Of a stretch of 64,000 bases of DNA, positions 44,494 to 52,234 are shown in pieces. Position numbers and translations under genes: made by a program. The DNA comes from Citrobacter telavivensis (GTDB taxonomy: Bacteria; Pseudomonadota; Gammaproteobacteria; Enterobacterales; Enterobacteriaceae). Location of the stretch: assembly GCA_009363175.1 (NCBI GenBank), contig CP045205.1:2976001-3040000 (forward strand), read 5' to 3'. Within the stretch, counting starts at the first letter, position 1; each line of letters starts with the position of its first letter. The notes below the pieces were generated by a model. It ran no database searches and was not told the DNA's origin. It saw only the letters and a list, made by a program, of their open reading frames with translations.

Positions 44494-45627
44494 ATGTTAA
44501 AACACATTAGCGTCAGAACATTTATTCTCGTATTTCTGCTATTTGTTTTTTTCATGATTAATGTTGTGCAAATAATGTACTCGGTGAGATTTCCGGTATT
44601 CATTGCAATGAACGTCATTTTTCTGCTGGCGTTACTGTCATTATGGTGCTACATGACAATATATCTTGTCACCCCCATCAATACGGTGAAAAGAAGTATT
44701 GAGGCGGTGACCGCGGGAAATCTCGCCGTTCATATTCCTGAATTTGGTAATAACTGTGCCGGGAGACTCATTCCGGGCATCAACAGTTTATCCGGCAGCA
44801 TCGCGACGCTGGTGCGGGAGATCCGACTTTCTTCGAAAACAGCGCTGTTGTTGTCAGAGCAGTTGGCTGCCCGCAGCGCTGAATTATCGGTAAAAACAGA
44901 ACAGCAGTCCGCCTCATTAATCCAGACCGCCGCCAGTATGGAACAAATGGCAGCCAGTACCCGCAACAACGCTGACCACACGCGACTCGCCAACCAACAG
45001 GCCGACAGCGCGATGCAATGCGCGTACAAGGGCAGCGAATTAATGGTTCAGGTCGCCAGTAATATGCATTCGATTACGGCGTGTGCGCAGCAAATGACAG
45101 AAATAATCACCCTGATTGATGATATTGCGTTCCAGACCAATATTCTGGCGCTGAATGCCGCTGTAGAAGCCGCGCGTGCAGGAGAGCACGGAAAAGGATT
45201 TTCCGTCGTGGCGACGGAGGTTCGAAATCTGGCGCACAGAAGTGCAGAGGCCGCGAAAAATATTCGGGGGCTCATCGATGTGACTCATCAAAATGTGCAG
45301 CAAGGCGCAACGATTGTGGGCGAAACAGAAAAAAATATGCAGGAAATTGTTCAGGGTGCAGGGCAATTAAGCCAGTTGATGAGTGAAATATCGGCCACCA
45401 CGACTGAACAGGAAAAAGGGATTAATCAGATAACCCTGGCGATGAACGAACTGGAAAAAGTGACGCAAAGTAACACCCTGATGGTGGACGAATTATCAGG
45501 ATCGTCAGATGTTCTGAAATCTCAGGTTGTCGATCTCCAGTCAAAAACACATCAATTCCGTTTAAGTGATTCGGCAGAAGAGATATCCCCCCCGGTGCAC
45601 AAGCGCTATGCTCGCGGGTTTTCATGA
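44494..45627 (+). CDS. Methyl-accepting chemotaxis protein without periplasmic domain
   Basis: The 377-residue protein has two membrane helices (about 8-30 and 34-59) separated by only a few residues, so there is no periplasmic ligand domain. A HAMP domain (about 58-110) and a chemoreceptor signalling domain follow, with the CheA/CheW contact tip DDIAFQTNILALNAAVEAARA (in part, 209-229) intact. No NWETF-type CheR tether ends the protein. A gene of this type sits next to zntB in Salmonella as I recall. It may sense a membrane or cytoplasmic state, like Aer-type receptors. Confidence 0.88.
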   Translation: MLKHISVRTFILVFLLFVFFMINVVQIMYSVRFPVFIAMNVIFLLALLSLWCYMTIYLVTPINTVKRSIEAVTAGNLAVHIPEFGNNCAGRLIPGINSLSGSIATLVREIRLSSKTALLLSEQLAARSAELSVKTEQQSASLIQTAASMEQMAASTRNNADHTRLANQQADSAMQCAYKGSELMVQVASNMHSITACAQQMTEIITLIDDIAFQTNILALNAAVEAARAGEHGKGFSVVATEVRNLAHRSAEAAKNIRGLIDVTHQNVQQGATIVGETEKNMQEIVQGAGQLSQLMSEISATTTEQEKGINQITLAMNELEKVTQSNTLMVDELSGSSDVLKSQVVDLQSKTHQFRLSDSAEEISPPVHKRYARGFS

Positions 45628-45716
45628 GCCATTTCAGCACAATGGGAGAATGAGTGGTTGCTTAACATACGTCGACGGCTAGACTAACCAGAAAAGCGCG
45701 AGGTATGGGAGGCGAA

Positions 45717-46700
45717 ATGGAAGCCATCAAAGGGTCTGAAGTCAGTGTGCCGGATGCGGTGTTTGCCTGGTTGCTGGACGGCAAAGGCGGCGTAAAACCG
45801 CTGGAAGATGATGATGTGATCAGCAGCGAACATCCATGCTGGCTGCACCTGAACTACACGCATCCGGACAGCGCGCAATGGCTGGCAACGACGCCGTTAT
45901 TGCCGAATAACGTCCGTGACGCGTTGGCCGGTGAAAGTCTTCGTCCGCGCGTTAGCCGCCTGGGGGAAGGGACGCTCATTACGCTGCGCTGTATTAATGG
46001 CAGCACCGATGAACGTCCCGACCAACTGGTCGCAATGCGTCTGTATATGGATGAACGGCTGATCGTCTCAACGCGACAGCGTAAAGTGCTGGCGCTTGAC
46101 GATGTGGTCAGCGATCTCCAGGAAGGCACCGGGCCTGCCGACTGTGGCGGCTGGTTGGTTGACGTATGCGATGCGCTGACGGATCACGCCAGCGAATTTA
46201 TCGAAGAGTTGCACGATAAAATCATCGATCTCGAAGACAATCTGCTCGATCAACAAATCCCGCCGCGCGGATTCCTCGCACTGTTGCGAAAACAGCTGAT
46301 CGTCATGCGCCGCTATATGGCTCCACAGCGCGATGTGTACTCGCGCCTGGCCAGCGAGCGTCTGCCGTGGATGACGGACGATCAGCGACGCCGGATGCAG
46401 GACATTGCCGACCGACTGGGAAGAGGGCTGGATGAAATTGATGCCTGTATCGCCCGTACCGGCGTTATGGCGGATGAGATTGCTCAGGTGATGCAGGAGT
46501 CTCTGGCAAGACGCACGTATACCATGTCATTGATGGCGATGGTTTTCCTTCCCAGCACGTTTCTGACCGGACTGTTCGGCGTCAATCTCGGCGGCATACC
46601 TGGCGGAGGGTGGCAATTTGGTTTTTCACTCTTTTGCATTCTGTTAGTGGTTCTGATTGGTGGTGTTACTTTATGGTTGCATCGTAGTAAATGGTTGTAA
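45717..46700 (+). CDS. zntB: Zinc transporter ZntB
   Basis: The 327-residue CorA-family protein has a large N-terminal cytoplasmic funnel domain and two C-terminal membrane helices. Between them is the family loop GVNLGGIPGG (GVN in place of CorA's GMN). It is nearly identical to E. coli ZntB, which moves zinc with protons. The ATG at 45717 (MEAIKGSEV) has GGGAGG before it and gives the E. coli length. Confidence 0.95.
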   Translation: MEAIKGSEVSVPDAVFAWLLDGKGGVKPLEDDDVISSEHPCWLHLNYTHPDSAQWLATTPLLPNNVRDALAGESLRPRVSRLGEGTLITLRCINGSTDERPDQLVAMRLYMDERLIVSTRQRKVLALDDVVSDLQEGTGPADCGGWLVDVCDALTDHASEFIEELHDKIIDLEDNLLDQQIPPRGFLALLRKQLIVMRRYMAPQRDVYSRLASERLPWMTDDQRRRMQDIADRLGRGLDEIDACIARTGVMADEIAQVMQESLARRTYTMSLMAMVFLPSTFLTGLFGVNLGGIPGGGWQFGFSLFCILLVVLIGGVTLWLHRSKWL

Positions 46701-46746
46701 AAACGGGTGTTTTAAGAGATTTCTACACCTAAAAACGGCTTTAAGA

Positions 46747-46760
46747 TTGAGCGAAGTCAA
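46747..46760 (+). promoter_or_regulatory. FNR site of the fnrS promoter
   Basis: TTGAGCGAAGTCAA resembles the FNR box TTGAT-N4-ATCAA. Its centre is about 42 bases before the fnrS start, the class II position expected for FNR activation. Confidence 0.8.
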
Positions 46761-46795
46761 TAAATGCGACGCCTGTTAGGGGCAATATCACTCTT

Positions 46796-46917
46796 GCAGG
46801 TGAATGCAACGTCAAGCGATGGGCGTTGCGCTCCATATTGTCTTACTTCCTTTTTTGAATTACTGCATAGCACAATTGATTCGTACGACGCCGACTTAAA
46901 TAAGTCGGCTTTTTTTT
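46796..46917 (+). ncRNA. fnrS: FNR-induced small RNA FnrS
   Basis: The 122-nt sequence from GCAGGTGAATG to the T-run is almost the same as E. coli FnrS as I remember it, including the CGTTGCGCTCC segment and the GCCGACTTA-aa-TAAGTCGGC terminator followed by eight Ts. It is an Hfq-dependent sRNA that is switched on without oxygen and lowers messages for aerobic enzymes. The position between zntB and dbpA is that of E. coli. It ends just before the small proline-rich ORF. Confidence 0.95.
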
Positions 46918-46975
46918 GTCTGCCTGTTTTCAGCTACTACCCTAAAAGGGAGTCAATGACAGACCGGAGGCAACG

Positions 46976-47158
46976 ATGTTACCTGTGTTAACCCTGCACG
47001 ATCGGGCGATTCATTTCTCTGATTCCGTGCCAACCGACCCCATACCCATCCCTGAGCCGATTCCTCGTCCGCAGCCGATGCCGGATCCGCCACCGGATGA
47101 AGAACCGATTAAAATGTCGCATCACAGGCGCAGATCTGCGAGGATACGCGCCTGCTGA
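46976..47158 (+). CDS. Proline-rich small protein of unknown function
   Basis: This 60-residue ORF has a strong ribosome site (CCGGAGG five bases before ATG). The protein opens MLPVLTLHDRAIHF, then a run of DPIP, PEPIP, RPQPMPDP and PPPDE repeats, and ends with a basic, Cys-terminated tail (HHRRRSARIRAC). No signal peptide or membrane segment is seen. It lies between fnrS and dbpA, 29 bases before the helicase. The codon pattern and the clean site argue that it is real, but I do not know a family for it. Confidence 0.6.
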   Translation: MLPVLTLHDRAIHFSDSVPTDPIPIPEPIPRPQPMPDPPPDEEPIKMSHHRRRSARIRAC

Positions 47159-47187
47159 CTGTGAGTCGTTTACCGTGAGATTAAATT

Positions 47188-48561
47188 GTGACTGCTTTTG
47201 CTACCCTGAATGTGTTACCCGCCGCCCAGCTTGAGAATCTGAACGAGCTGGGGTATCTGTCCATGACACCCGTCCAGGCGGCGGCGTTGCCGGCGATCCT
47301 TGCCGGGCAGGATGTCCGGGTGCAGGCGAAAACCGGCAGCGGTAAGACGGCAGCATTTGGTCTCGGGCTGTTACAGCATATTGATGTCACCCTGTTTCAG
47401 ACGCAGTCGCTGGTCCTGTGCCCGACGCGCGAACTGGCGGATCAGGTCGCGGGCGAACTGCGTCGTCTGGCGCGTTTCTTACCGAATACTAAAATCCTGA
47501 CGCTTTGTGGTGGACAACCTTTCGGTGCACAGCGCGATTCTCTTCAACATGCGCCGCATATCATTGTCGCCACGCCCGGTCGCTTACTCGACCATCTGCA
47601 AAAGGGCACCGTTTCGCTGGACGCGCTGACCACTCTGGTGATGGACGAAGCTGACCGGATGCTGGATATGGGATTCAGTGAGGCGATAGACGAGGTGATC
47701 CGCTTCGCGCCCGCATCACGTCAGACGCTGCTGTTTTCGGCGACCTGGCCGGAAGCGATCGCGGCCATCAGCGGTCGCGTGCAGCGAAATCCGCTCTCTA
47801 TCGAAATTGATTCGGTGGATGCGCTTCCCGCCATCGAACAGCAGTTCTTTGAAACGTCCACGCACGGTAAAATTCCGCTGCTGCAAACGTTGCTTAGCCA
47901 GCATCAGCCAGCTTCCTGCGTGGTGTTCTGTAATACCAAAAAAGATTGCCAGGCGGTGTGCGATGCGCTGAATGAGGCCGGACAAAGTGCGCTTGCACTG
48001 CACGGCGATCTGGAACAGCGCGACCGCGATCAGACGCTGGTGCGCTTTGCCAATGGCAGTGCGCGGGTGCTGGTGGCGACTGACGTTGCGGCGCGCGGAC
48101 TCGATATCAAATCGCTGGAGTTGGTGGTGAATTTCGAACTGGCGTGGGATCCGGAAGTCCATGTTCACCGCATTGGACGTACCGCGCGCGCCGGGAACAG
48201 CGGTCTGGCTATCAGCTTTTGCGCACCGGAAGAGGCGCAGCGGGCGAATATTCTCTCTGAAATGCTACAGATAACCCTTAACTGGGTCTCCGCTACGGCT
48301 CAACGCACGGTAACGCCGCTGGTTGCTGAAATGGCGACGTTGTGTATCGACGGCGGTAAGAAGGCCAAAATGCGTCCGGGTGATGTGCTGGGCGCGTTAA
48401 CCGGCGATATTGGTCTGGATGGCGCGGATATTGGCAAGATTACCGTTCATCCGGCGCATGTTTATGTGGCGGTCCGTCAGTCGGTGGCGCATAAGGCGTG
48501 GAAACAACTGCAGAATGGGAAGATCAAAGGCAAAACCTGTCGGGTTCGCCTGCTGAAATAA
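47188..48561 (+). CDS. dbpA: 23S rRNA-specific DEAD-box helicase DbpA
   Basis: The 457-residue helicase has Walker A AKTGSGKT, the DEAD box VMDEADRML, SAT (FSATWPE) and the HRIGRTARAG motif VI. A C-terminal RNA-binding domain (about 385-457) recognises hairpin 92 of 23S rRNA. It starts with GTG at 47188, as in E. coli, with the N-terminus MTAFATLNVLP. It aids 50S subunit assembly. Confidence 0.96.
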   Translation: MTAFATLNVLPAAQLENLNELGYLSMTPVQAAALPAILAGQDVRVQAKTGSGKTAAFGLGLLQHIDVTLFQTQSLVLCPTRELADQVAGELRRLARFLPNTKILTLCGGQPFGAQRDSLQHAPHIIVATPGRLLDHLQKGTVSLDALTTLVMDEADRMLDMGFSEAIDEVIRFAPASRQTLLFSATWPEAIAAISGRVQRNPLSIEIDSVDALPAIEQQFFETSTHGKIPLLQTLLSQHQPASCVVFCNTKKDCQAVCDALNEAGQSALALHGDLEQRDRDQTLVRFANGSARVLVATDVAARGLDIKSLELVVNFELAWDPEVHVHRIGRTARAGNSGLAISFCAPEEAQRANILSEMLQITLNWVSATAQRTVTPLVAEMATLCIDGGKKAKMRPGDVLGALTGDIGLDGADIGKITVHPAHVYVAVRQSVAHKAWKQLQNGKIKGKTCRVRLLK

Positions 48562-48570
48562 ACGCTTGTT

Positions 48571-48597
48571 GGGCCGGAGACAAAACGTGTCCGGCCC
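48571..48597. terminator. Hairpin between dbpA and ttcA
   Basis: GGGCCGGA and TCCGGCCC form an 8-bp perfect stem with an 11-base loop between two converging genes. The flanking T-run is weak. Confidence 0.65.
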
Positions 48598-48605
48598 GCT
48601 TCACA

Positions 48606-49541
48606 TTACTTCACTTCAACAACGTTCAGACGCAGCTCGTCAAGCTGATTGTCGTCTTCTTCCGGTTGCCAGCCTGCGGGCTGAAGCGGGATCTCTTCAC
48701 GATCAAACGCCAGATCGCCGCCATCGACAACATCAGAACCGTGCTTAATGCCTTTGAAATCGAACAGGTTAATGTCGCTCAGGTGTGAAGGAACCACGTT
48801 CTGCATGGCGCTGAACATGGTCTCAATACGGCCAGGATAGCGTTTATCCCAGTCGCGCAGCATATCGGCAATCACCTGACGTTGCAGGTTTGGCTGCGAA
48901 CCGCACAGATTACAAGGGATGATCGGGAAGCCTTTGGCTTCGGCAAAGCGTTCAATATCCTTTTCACGGCAGTAGGCCAGCGGGCGGATCACGATATGTT
49001 TACCATCATCGCTCATCAGCTTCGGCGGCATGCCTTTCATTTTCCCGCCGTAGAACATATTCAGGAACAGGGTTTGCAGAATGTCGTCGCGATGGTGGCC
49101 CAGGGCGATTTTGGTGGCACCCAGTTCCGTCGCCGTGCGATAGAGAATGCCACGGCGCAGGCGTGAACAAAGAGAGCAGGTGGTTTTGCCTTCCGGGATC
49201 TTATCTTTCACGATCCCATACGTATTCTCTTCAACAATCTTGTACTCAACGCCAAGTTGTTCAAGATATTCAGGCAGAATGTGCTCGGGGAAACCGGGTT
49301 GTTTCTGGTCCAGGTTAACGGCGATCAGAGAAAAGCTAATAGGGGCGCTTTGCTGCAAATTGCGCAAAATTTCCAGCATGGTGTAGCTGTCTTTACCGCC
49401 GGACAGGCAGACCATGATGCGGTCGCCATCTTCAATCATATTGAAATCGGCAATCGCTTCGCCCACGTTACGACGCAGACGTTTTTGCAATTTATTCAGG
49501 TTGTACTGTTCTTTCTTAGTAATATCTTGATTTTGCGACAT
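48606..49541 (-). CDS. ttcA: tRNA 2-thiocytidine synthetase TtcA
   Basis: The 311-residue ATP pyrophosphatase has the PP-loop SGGKDS (47-52) and the Fe-S ligands Cys122 and Cys125 (TTCSLCSRL), with a third Cys in PCNLCGSQ. It makes 2-thiocytidine at position 32 of some tRNAs. The reading frame is intact. In E. coli its 5' region is the attachment site of the Rac prophage; here a closely similar core is at 49492-49517 inside the gene. Confidence 0.96.
   Translation of the reverse strand: MSQNQDITKKEQYNLNKLQKRLRRNVGEAIADFNMIEDGDRIMVCLSGGKDSYTMLEILRNLQQSAPISFSLIAVNLDQKQPGFPEHILPEYLEQLGVEYKIVEENTYGIVKDKIPEGKTTCSLCSRLRRGILYRTATELGATKIALGHHRDDILQTLFLNMFYGGKMKGMPPKLMSDDGKHIVIRPLAYCREKDIERFAEAKGFPIIPCNLCGSQPNLQRQVIADMLRDWDKRYPGRIETMFSAMQNVVPSHLSDINLFDFKGIKHGSDVVDGGDLAFDREEIPLQPAGWQPEEDDNQLDELRLNVVEVK
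49492..49517. other. Rac-like attachment core inside ttcA
   Basis: The 26 bases TTATTCAGGTTG...TTCTTTCTT match the Rac att core of E. coli as I remember it in all but two positions. They lie within the 5' end of ttcA, next to the integrase relic at 49591. The gene stays open through the site, as a phage core must allow. Confidence 0.6.
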
Positions 49542-49590
49542 TTAATCTTTACTCAAATATCAAACGGGGCACCAGTGGGACAAAAGCGCT

Positions 49591-49710
49591 TTACATCGCC
49601 AGCGTCGAGTTTAGCATCGCTATCTGCTCACTCTTCATTTCTTCAATCCCGGTAGCATTGATTTCATACACCAGCTGCGCATTTTTGTGCCCCACCTGAT
49701 GGCAACAAAA
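49591..49710 (-). pseudogene. Remnant of a tyrosine integrase C-terminus
   Basis: A minus-strand frame ends in CHQVGHKNAQLVYEI, NATGIEEMKSEQIAMLN and STLAM, then stop. This is the C-terminal end of a lambda-type phage integrase (compare QMGHKDAQMVYEVYAKWI...QIAMLN from memory). Only about 40 residues survive, the catalytic Arg region is missing, and the usual VYEVY reads VYEIN, so the second Tyr is lost. It lies about 50 bases upstream of ttcA on the same strand, where intR of Rac lies in E. coli. Confidence 0.7.
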
Positions 49711-49830
49711 GACGGGTTTGCGCCTGCGGGCAATAATCCGCATGCGAAAGTGTGCCGTGTATGGTACGGATTGCGGCGACGAATGCCAGCACGTTTTACA
49801 GCTTAAACGTTCTGAAGGACGGGAACAAAA

Positions 49831-49852
49831 AGCCCGCAGCGATGTGCGGGCT
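49831..49852 (-). terminator. Terminator after uspF
   Basis: AGCCCGCA and TGTGCGGGCT form an 8-bp stem with a GCGA loop. Read on the minus strand a TTTTTG run follows. It lies 8 bases after the uspF stop. Confidence 0.85.
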
Positions 49853-49859
49853 GAAAATG

Positions 49860-50294
49860 TTAGCGTACGACCAGTACGGAACACTCTGCATGGCGTACCA
49901 CAGCAGCGGCGTTCGACCCTAACAGATATGTTGTAATGTCCGGGCGGTGCGAAGCAATAATCACCATATCAACCGCCAGTTTTTTCGCCATTTCAAGAAT
50001 CTTGTCTTTTGGCGAGCCTTCAGCGATATGGATCTGTACTCTGTCCGACGGGATAGTGAACTTCTTGATAATCTCTTCCAGTTGAGATTTCGCTTCGGCT
50101 TTCAGATCGTCCATGGCAGGCAACTCCGCAGAGTAGGCCAGGCCCAGTGCAGAATAGTAAGGCAGAGACGGGATGACGGTCAGGAAATGAACCTGTGCAT
50201 CGTCAATTTTCGCCTCGGCTTCGACATGATTAATCACACGTTGAGTTAATTCTGAGTCTGAAATATCGATGGGTACAAGAATTGTTCTGTTCAT
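49860..50294 (-). CDS. uspF: Universal stress protein F
   Basis: The 144-residue single Usp-domain protein has the ATP-binding pattern SHRPDITTYLLGSNAAAVVRHAECSVLVVR (in part, GSN-x-A near the end). It matches E. coli UspF (YnaF), 144 residues. The ATG at 50294 follows AGGAGG. It is transcribed toward ttcA and ends in the terminator at 49831. Confidence 0.95.
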   Translation of the reverse strand: MNRTILVPIDISDSELTQRVINHVEAEAKIDDAQVHFLTVIPSLPYYSALGLAYSAELPAMDDLKAEAKSQLEEIIKKFTIPSDRVQIHIAEGSPKDKILEMAKKLAVDMVIIASHRPDITTYLLGSNAAAVVRHAECSVLVVR

Positions 50295-50375
50295 TAAACC
50301 TCCTGTTTGAGTATCCATATAAAGTGTAACGTCTTATCGCAGATTCAGTACAATGATAATGATCACATTTCAGCA

Positions 50376-50588
50376 TTATTTGTTTTTAGTTTCTGGATAC
50401 TTACCCTTAATAACGCCGTCATAAAATCGGCCTTTTGAGACCACAGAAAGAAAATTTTGGTATATATGCGCAGGGACTCCGCGATATTGCAGAACACCAG
50501 ACTGGTAGAAACGAATTTCCAGCGTAGACGATTTCTCGTCATAGCCGACGGATGCGATTCGTGATGATTTTACGGGTTGATGGTTCAT
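50376..50588 (-). CDS. KTSC-domain protein
   Basis: The 70-residue protein has the KTSC-domain pattern: VKSSRIASVGYDEKSSTLEI, RFYQSGVLQYRGVPAHIYQN and SKGRFYDGVIKGKY. KTSC proteins are small, often found near RNA or lysyl-tRNA synthetase domains, and their function is not known. The C-terminal Cys that names the family is not present. It lies between uspF and ompN. Confidence 0.75.
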   Translation of the reverse strand: MNHQPVKSSRIASVGYDEKSSTLEIRFYQSGVLQYRGVPAHIYQNFLSVVSKGRFYDGVIKGKYPETKNK

Positions 50589-50714
50589 GGCGGCATCCTC
50601 GACGGCAGGTCATACAATGAATATATCATCTAACTGAAGGGGATTTTAGTCTACAAGATATCGCGTTTTGTTATAGGTAAAGCGGATAGGTTCTAACCGG
50701 GTGAAAGTGATAAC

Positions 50715-50736
50715 AGCCCGCCGTTACCCGCGGGCT
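50715..50736 (-). terminator. Hairpin after ompN
   Basis: AGCCCGC and GCGGGCT form a 7-bp stem around CGTTACCC just after the porin stop. No long T-run follows on the minus strand, so termination may be only partial. Confidence 0.55.
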
Positions 50737-50743
50737 GAGGGGC

Positions 50744-51868
50744 TTAGAACTGGTAGACCATACCGAGTGCGACGACATCATCGGTATTAATATTGTTACG
50801 AGAATAGAAGCTGTCGTCGTTATCCAGCAGGTTGATTTTATAATCAACGTAGGTGGACATGTTCTTGTTAAAGTAGTAAGTCGCGCCAATATCCGCGTAT
50901 TTCACCAGATCTTTGCTGTTGTCATTGCCCTGACCGGTCAGATCTTTACCTTTTGACATCAGGAAGGAAACCGCTGGACGCAGCCCGAAGTCGAACTGGT
51001 ATTGTGCCGTCACTTCTACGTTCTGGGTTTTGTTTGCTACGCCGTCATCACCATACGGGGTCATGTTACGGGTTTCAGAATACATAGTGGCCAGATAAAT
51101 GTTGTTGGCGTCATATTTCAGACCCGCAGTCCAGGCATCCGCCTTATCGCCACCCGCGACGCGACCGCCGGTATTGACCTGCTCGTTGGTACGATCGGAA
51201 GTGGTGTAGGCTGCACCGAAGCTAACCCCCATCCCGACGTCATAGGTAGACGAGATACCGAAACCGTCGCCGTTAGCGTTCTGGACGGTGCGATCGCCAC
51301 CATTACCGGTGCCTTCCTGTTCATTGGTTTTCTGATTTTCGTTGGCACCCTGATACTGCAGGGCGACGTTCAGGCCATTAACCAGACCGAAGAAATCAGT
51401 ATTACGCCAGGTTGCAACACCGTTAGCACGACCCGTCATAAAGTTGTCAGACCGGGTATAGGAGTCGCCACCAAATTCAGGCAGCATATCGGTCCAGCCT
51501 TCCACGTCGTACATGACGCCGTAGTTACGACCGTAGTCAAATGAACCGTAATCGCCAAATTTCAGACCAGCAAAGCCAAGACGGGTAAAGCTGTTGCCGT
51601 GATCGCTTTCGGTGGTGTTAGCGTTAACCTGATATTCCCACTGGCCGTAACCGGTCAGTTGGTCGTTAATCTGCGTTTCACCTTTGAAACCCATACGGAC
51701 ATAAGTTTGATCGCCATCACTGTTGGCATCATCAGAGAAATAATGCAGGCCATCAACTTTGCCATACAGATCTAATTTGTTGCCGTCCTTATTATAAACT
51801 TCAGCGGCATGCGCGGCGCCTGCGGCTAACAGGGCAGGGATAACAAGGGCCAGTACTTTTCTTTTCAT
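50744..51868 (-). CDS. ompN: OmpN/OmpS2-type outer-membrane porin
   Basis: The 374-residue general porin starts with signal peptide MKRKVLALVIPALLAAGAAHA and mature AEVYNKDGNKLDLYGKVDGL. It ends in VALGMVYQF, with the C-terminal Phe needed by the Bam complex. Loop 3 contains YDVEGWTDMLPEFGGDSY, typical of the trimeric OmpC/F/N group. It is the equivalent of E. coli OmpN and Salmonella OmpS2, which are normally quiescent. The sRNA gene micC is divergent upstream, as in E. coli. Confidence 0.92.
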   Translation of the reverse strand: MKRKVLALVIPALLAAGAAHAAEVYNKDGNKLDLYGKVDGLHYFSDDANSDGDQTYVRMGFKGETQINDQLTGYGQWEYQVNANTTESDHGNSFTRLGFAGLKFGDYGSFDYGRNYGVMYDVEGWTDMLPEFGGDSYTRSDNFMTGRANGVATWRNTDFFGLVNGLNVALQYQGANENQKTNEQEGTGNGGDRTVQNANGDGFGISSTYDVGMGVSFGAAYTTSDRTNEQVNTGGRVAGGDKADAWTAGLKYDANNIYLATMYSETRNMTPYGDDGVANKTQNVEVTAQYQFDFGLRPAVSFLMSKGKDLTGQGNDNSKDLVKYADIGATYYFNKNMSTYVDYKINLLDNDDSFYSRNNINTDDVVALGMVYQF

Positions 51869-52095
51869 CGAAATTATCCTTTAGTTTTATTATTTACCTG
51901 TAACTCCCTCTGTTGGGGAGTAAAAAAATACTAAAGGAGAAGTTCCGCAAAGAGATAAACATCAATCGTTACGTCTTAAGTTAAACCTTAAATAAATAAT
52001 TCTGTAGAAATGATAATAATTGGTATGAATATAATTGCATGAAAGATATAAAATTTAAATTATACAAAATAAAGACGATGCGATATTCTTCGGCT
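51869..52095. promoter_or_regulatory. AT-rich ompN/micC divergent promoter region
   Basis: The 227-base region between ompN and micC is AT-rich with no ORF. It should hold the porin promoter on the left and the micC promoter on the right. In E. coli such sites bind OmpR, but I cannot name sites from the sequence alone. Confidence 0.5.
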
Positions 52096-52205
52096 GTTAT
52101 ATGCCTTTATTGTCACGTACTGCTTTTTTGTTGGTCCATTGCGAAACGTACTGATTTACCGACAAAGAAATTGACAAGCCCGAACAGATGTTCGGGCTTT
52201 TTTTT
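52096..52205 (+). ncRNA. micC: MicC small RNA
   Basis: The 5' end GTTATATGCCTTTATTGTCAC, the part that pairs with ompC mRNA, is the same as in E. coli MicC as I remember it. The 3' part GACAAGCCCGAAC-...-GTTCGGGC followed by eight Ts is the terminator. The middle is somewhat different (TTTTTTGTTGGTCCATTGCG). At about 110 nt it fits MicC (109). It lies between ompN and ydbK and also ends transcription near the ydbK stop. Confidence 0.93.
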
Positions 52206-52234
52206 GCGTTCAGTCAGCGATTCCAGCAACCGGG

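Noticed and set aside
46764..46991. 75-codon frame over fnrS
   Set aside because: It lies across the sRNA and its terminator; the fnrS match explains the conservation.
49718..49936. 72-codon plus-strand frame in the ttcA-uspF gap
   Set aside because: It runs over the uspF terminator and 3' end and shows no family features.
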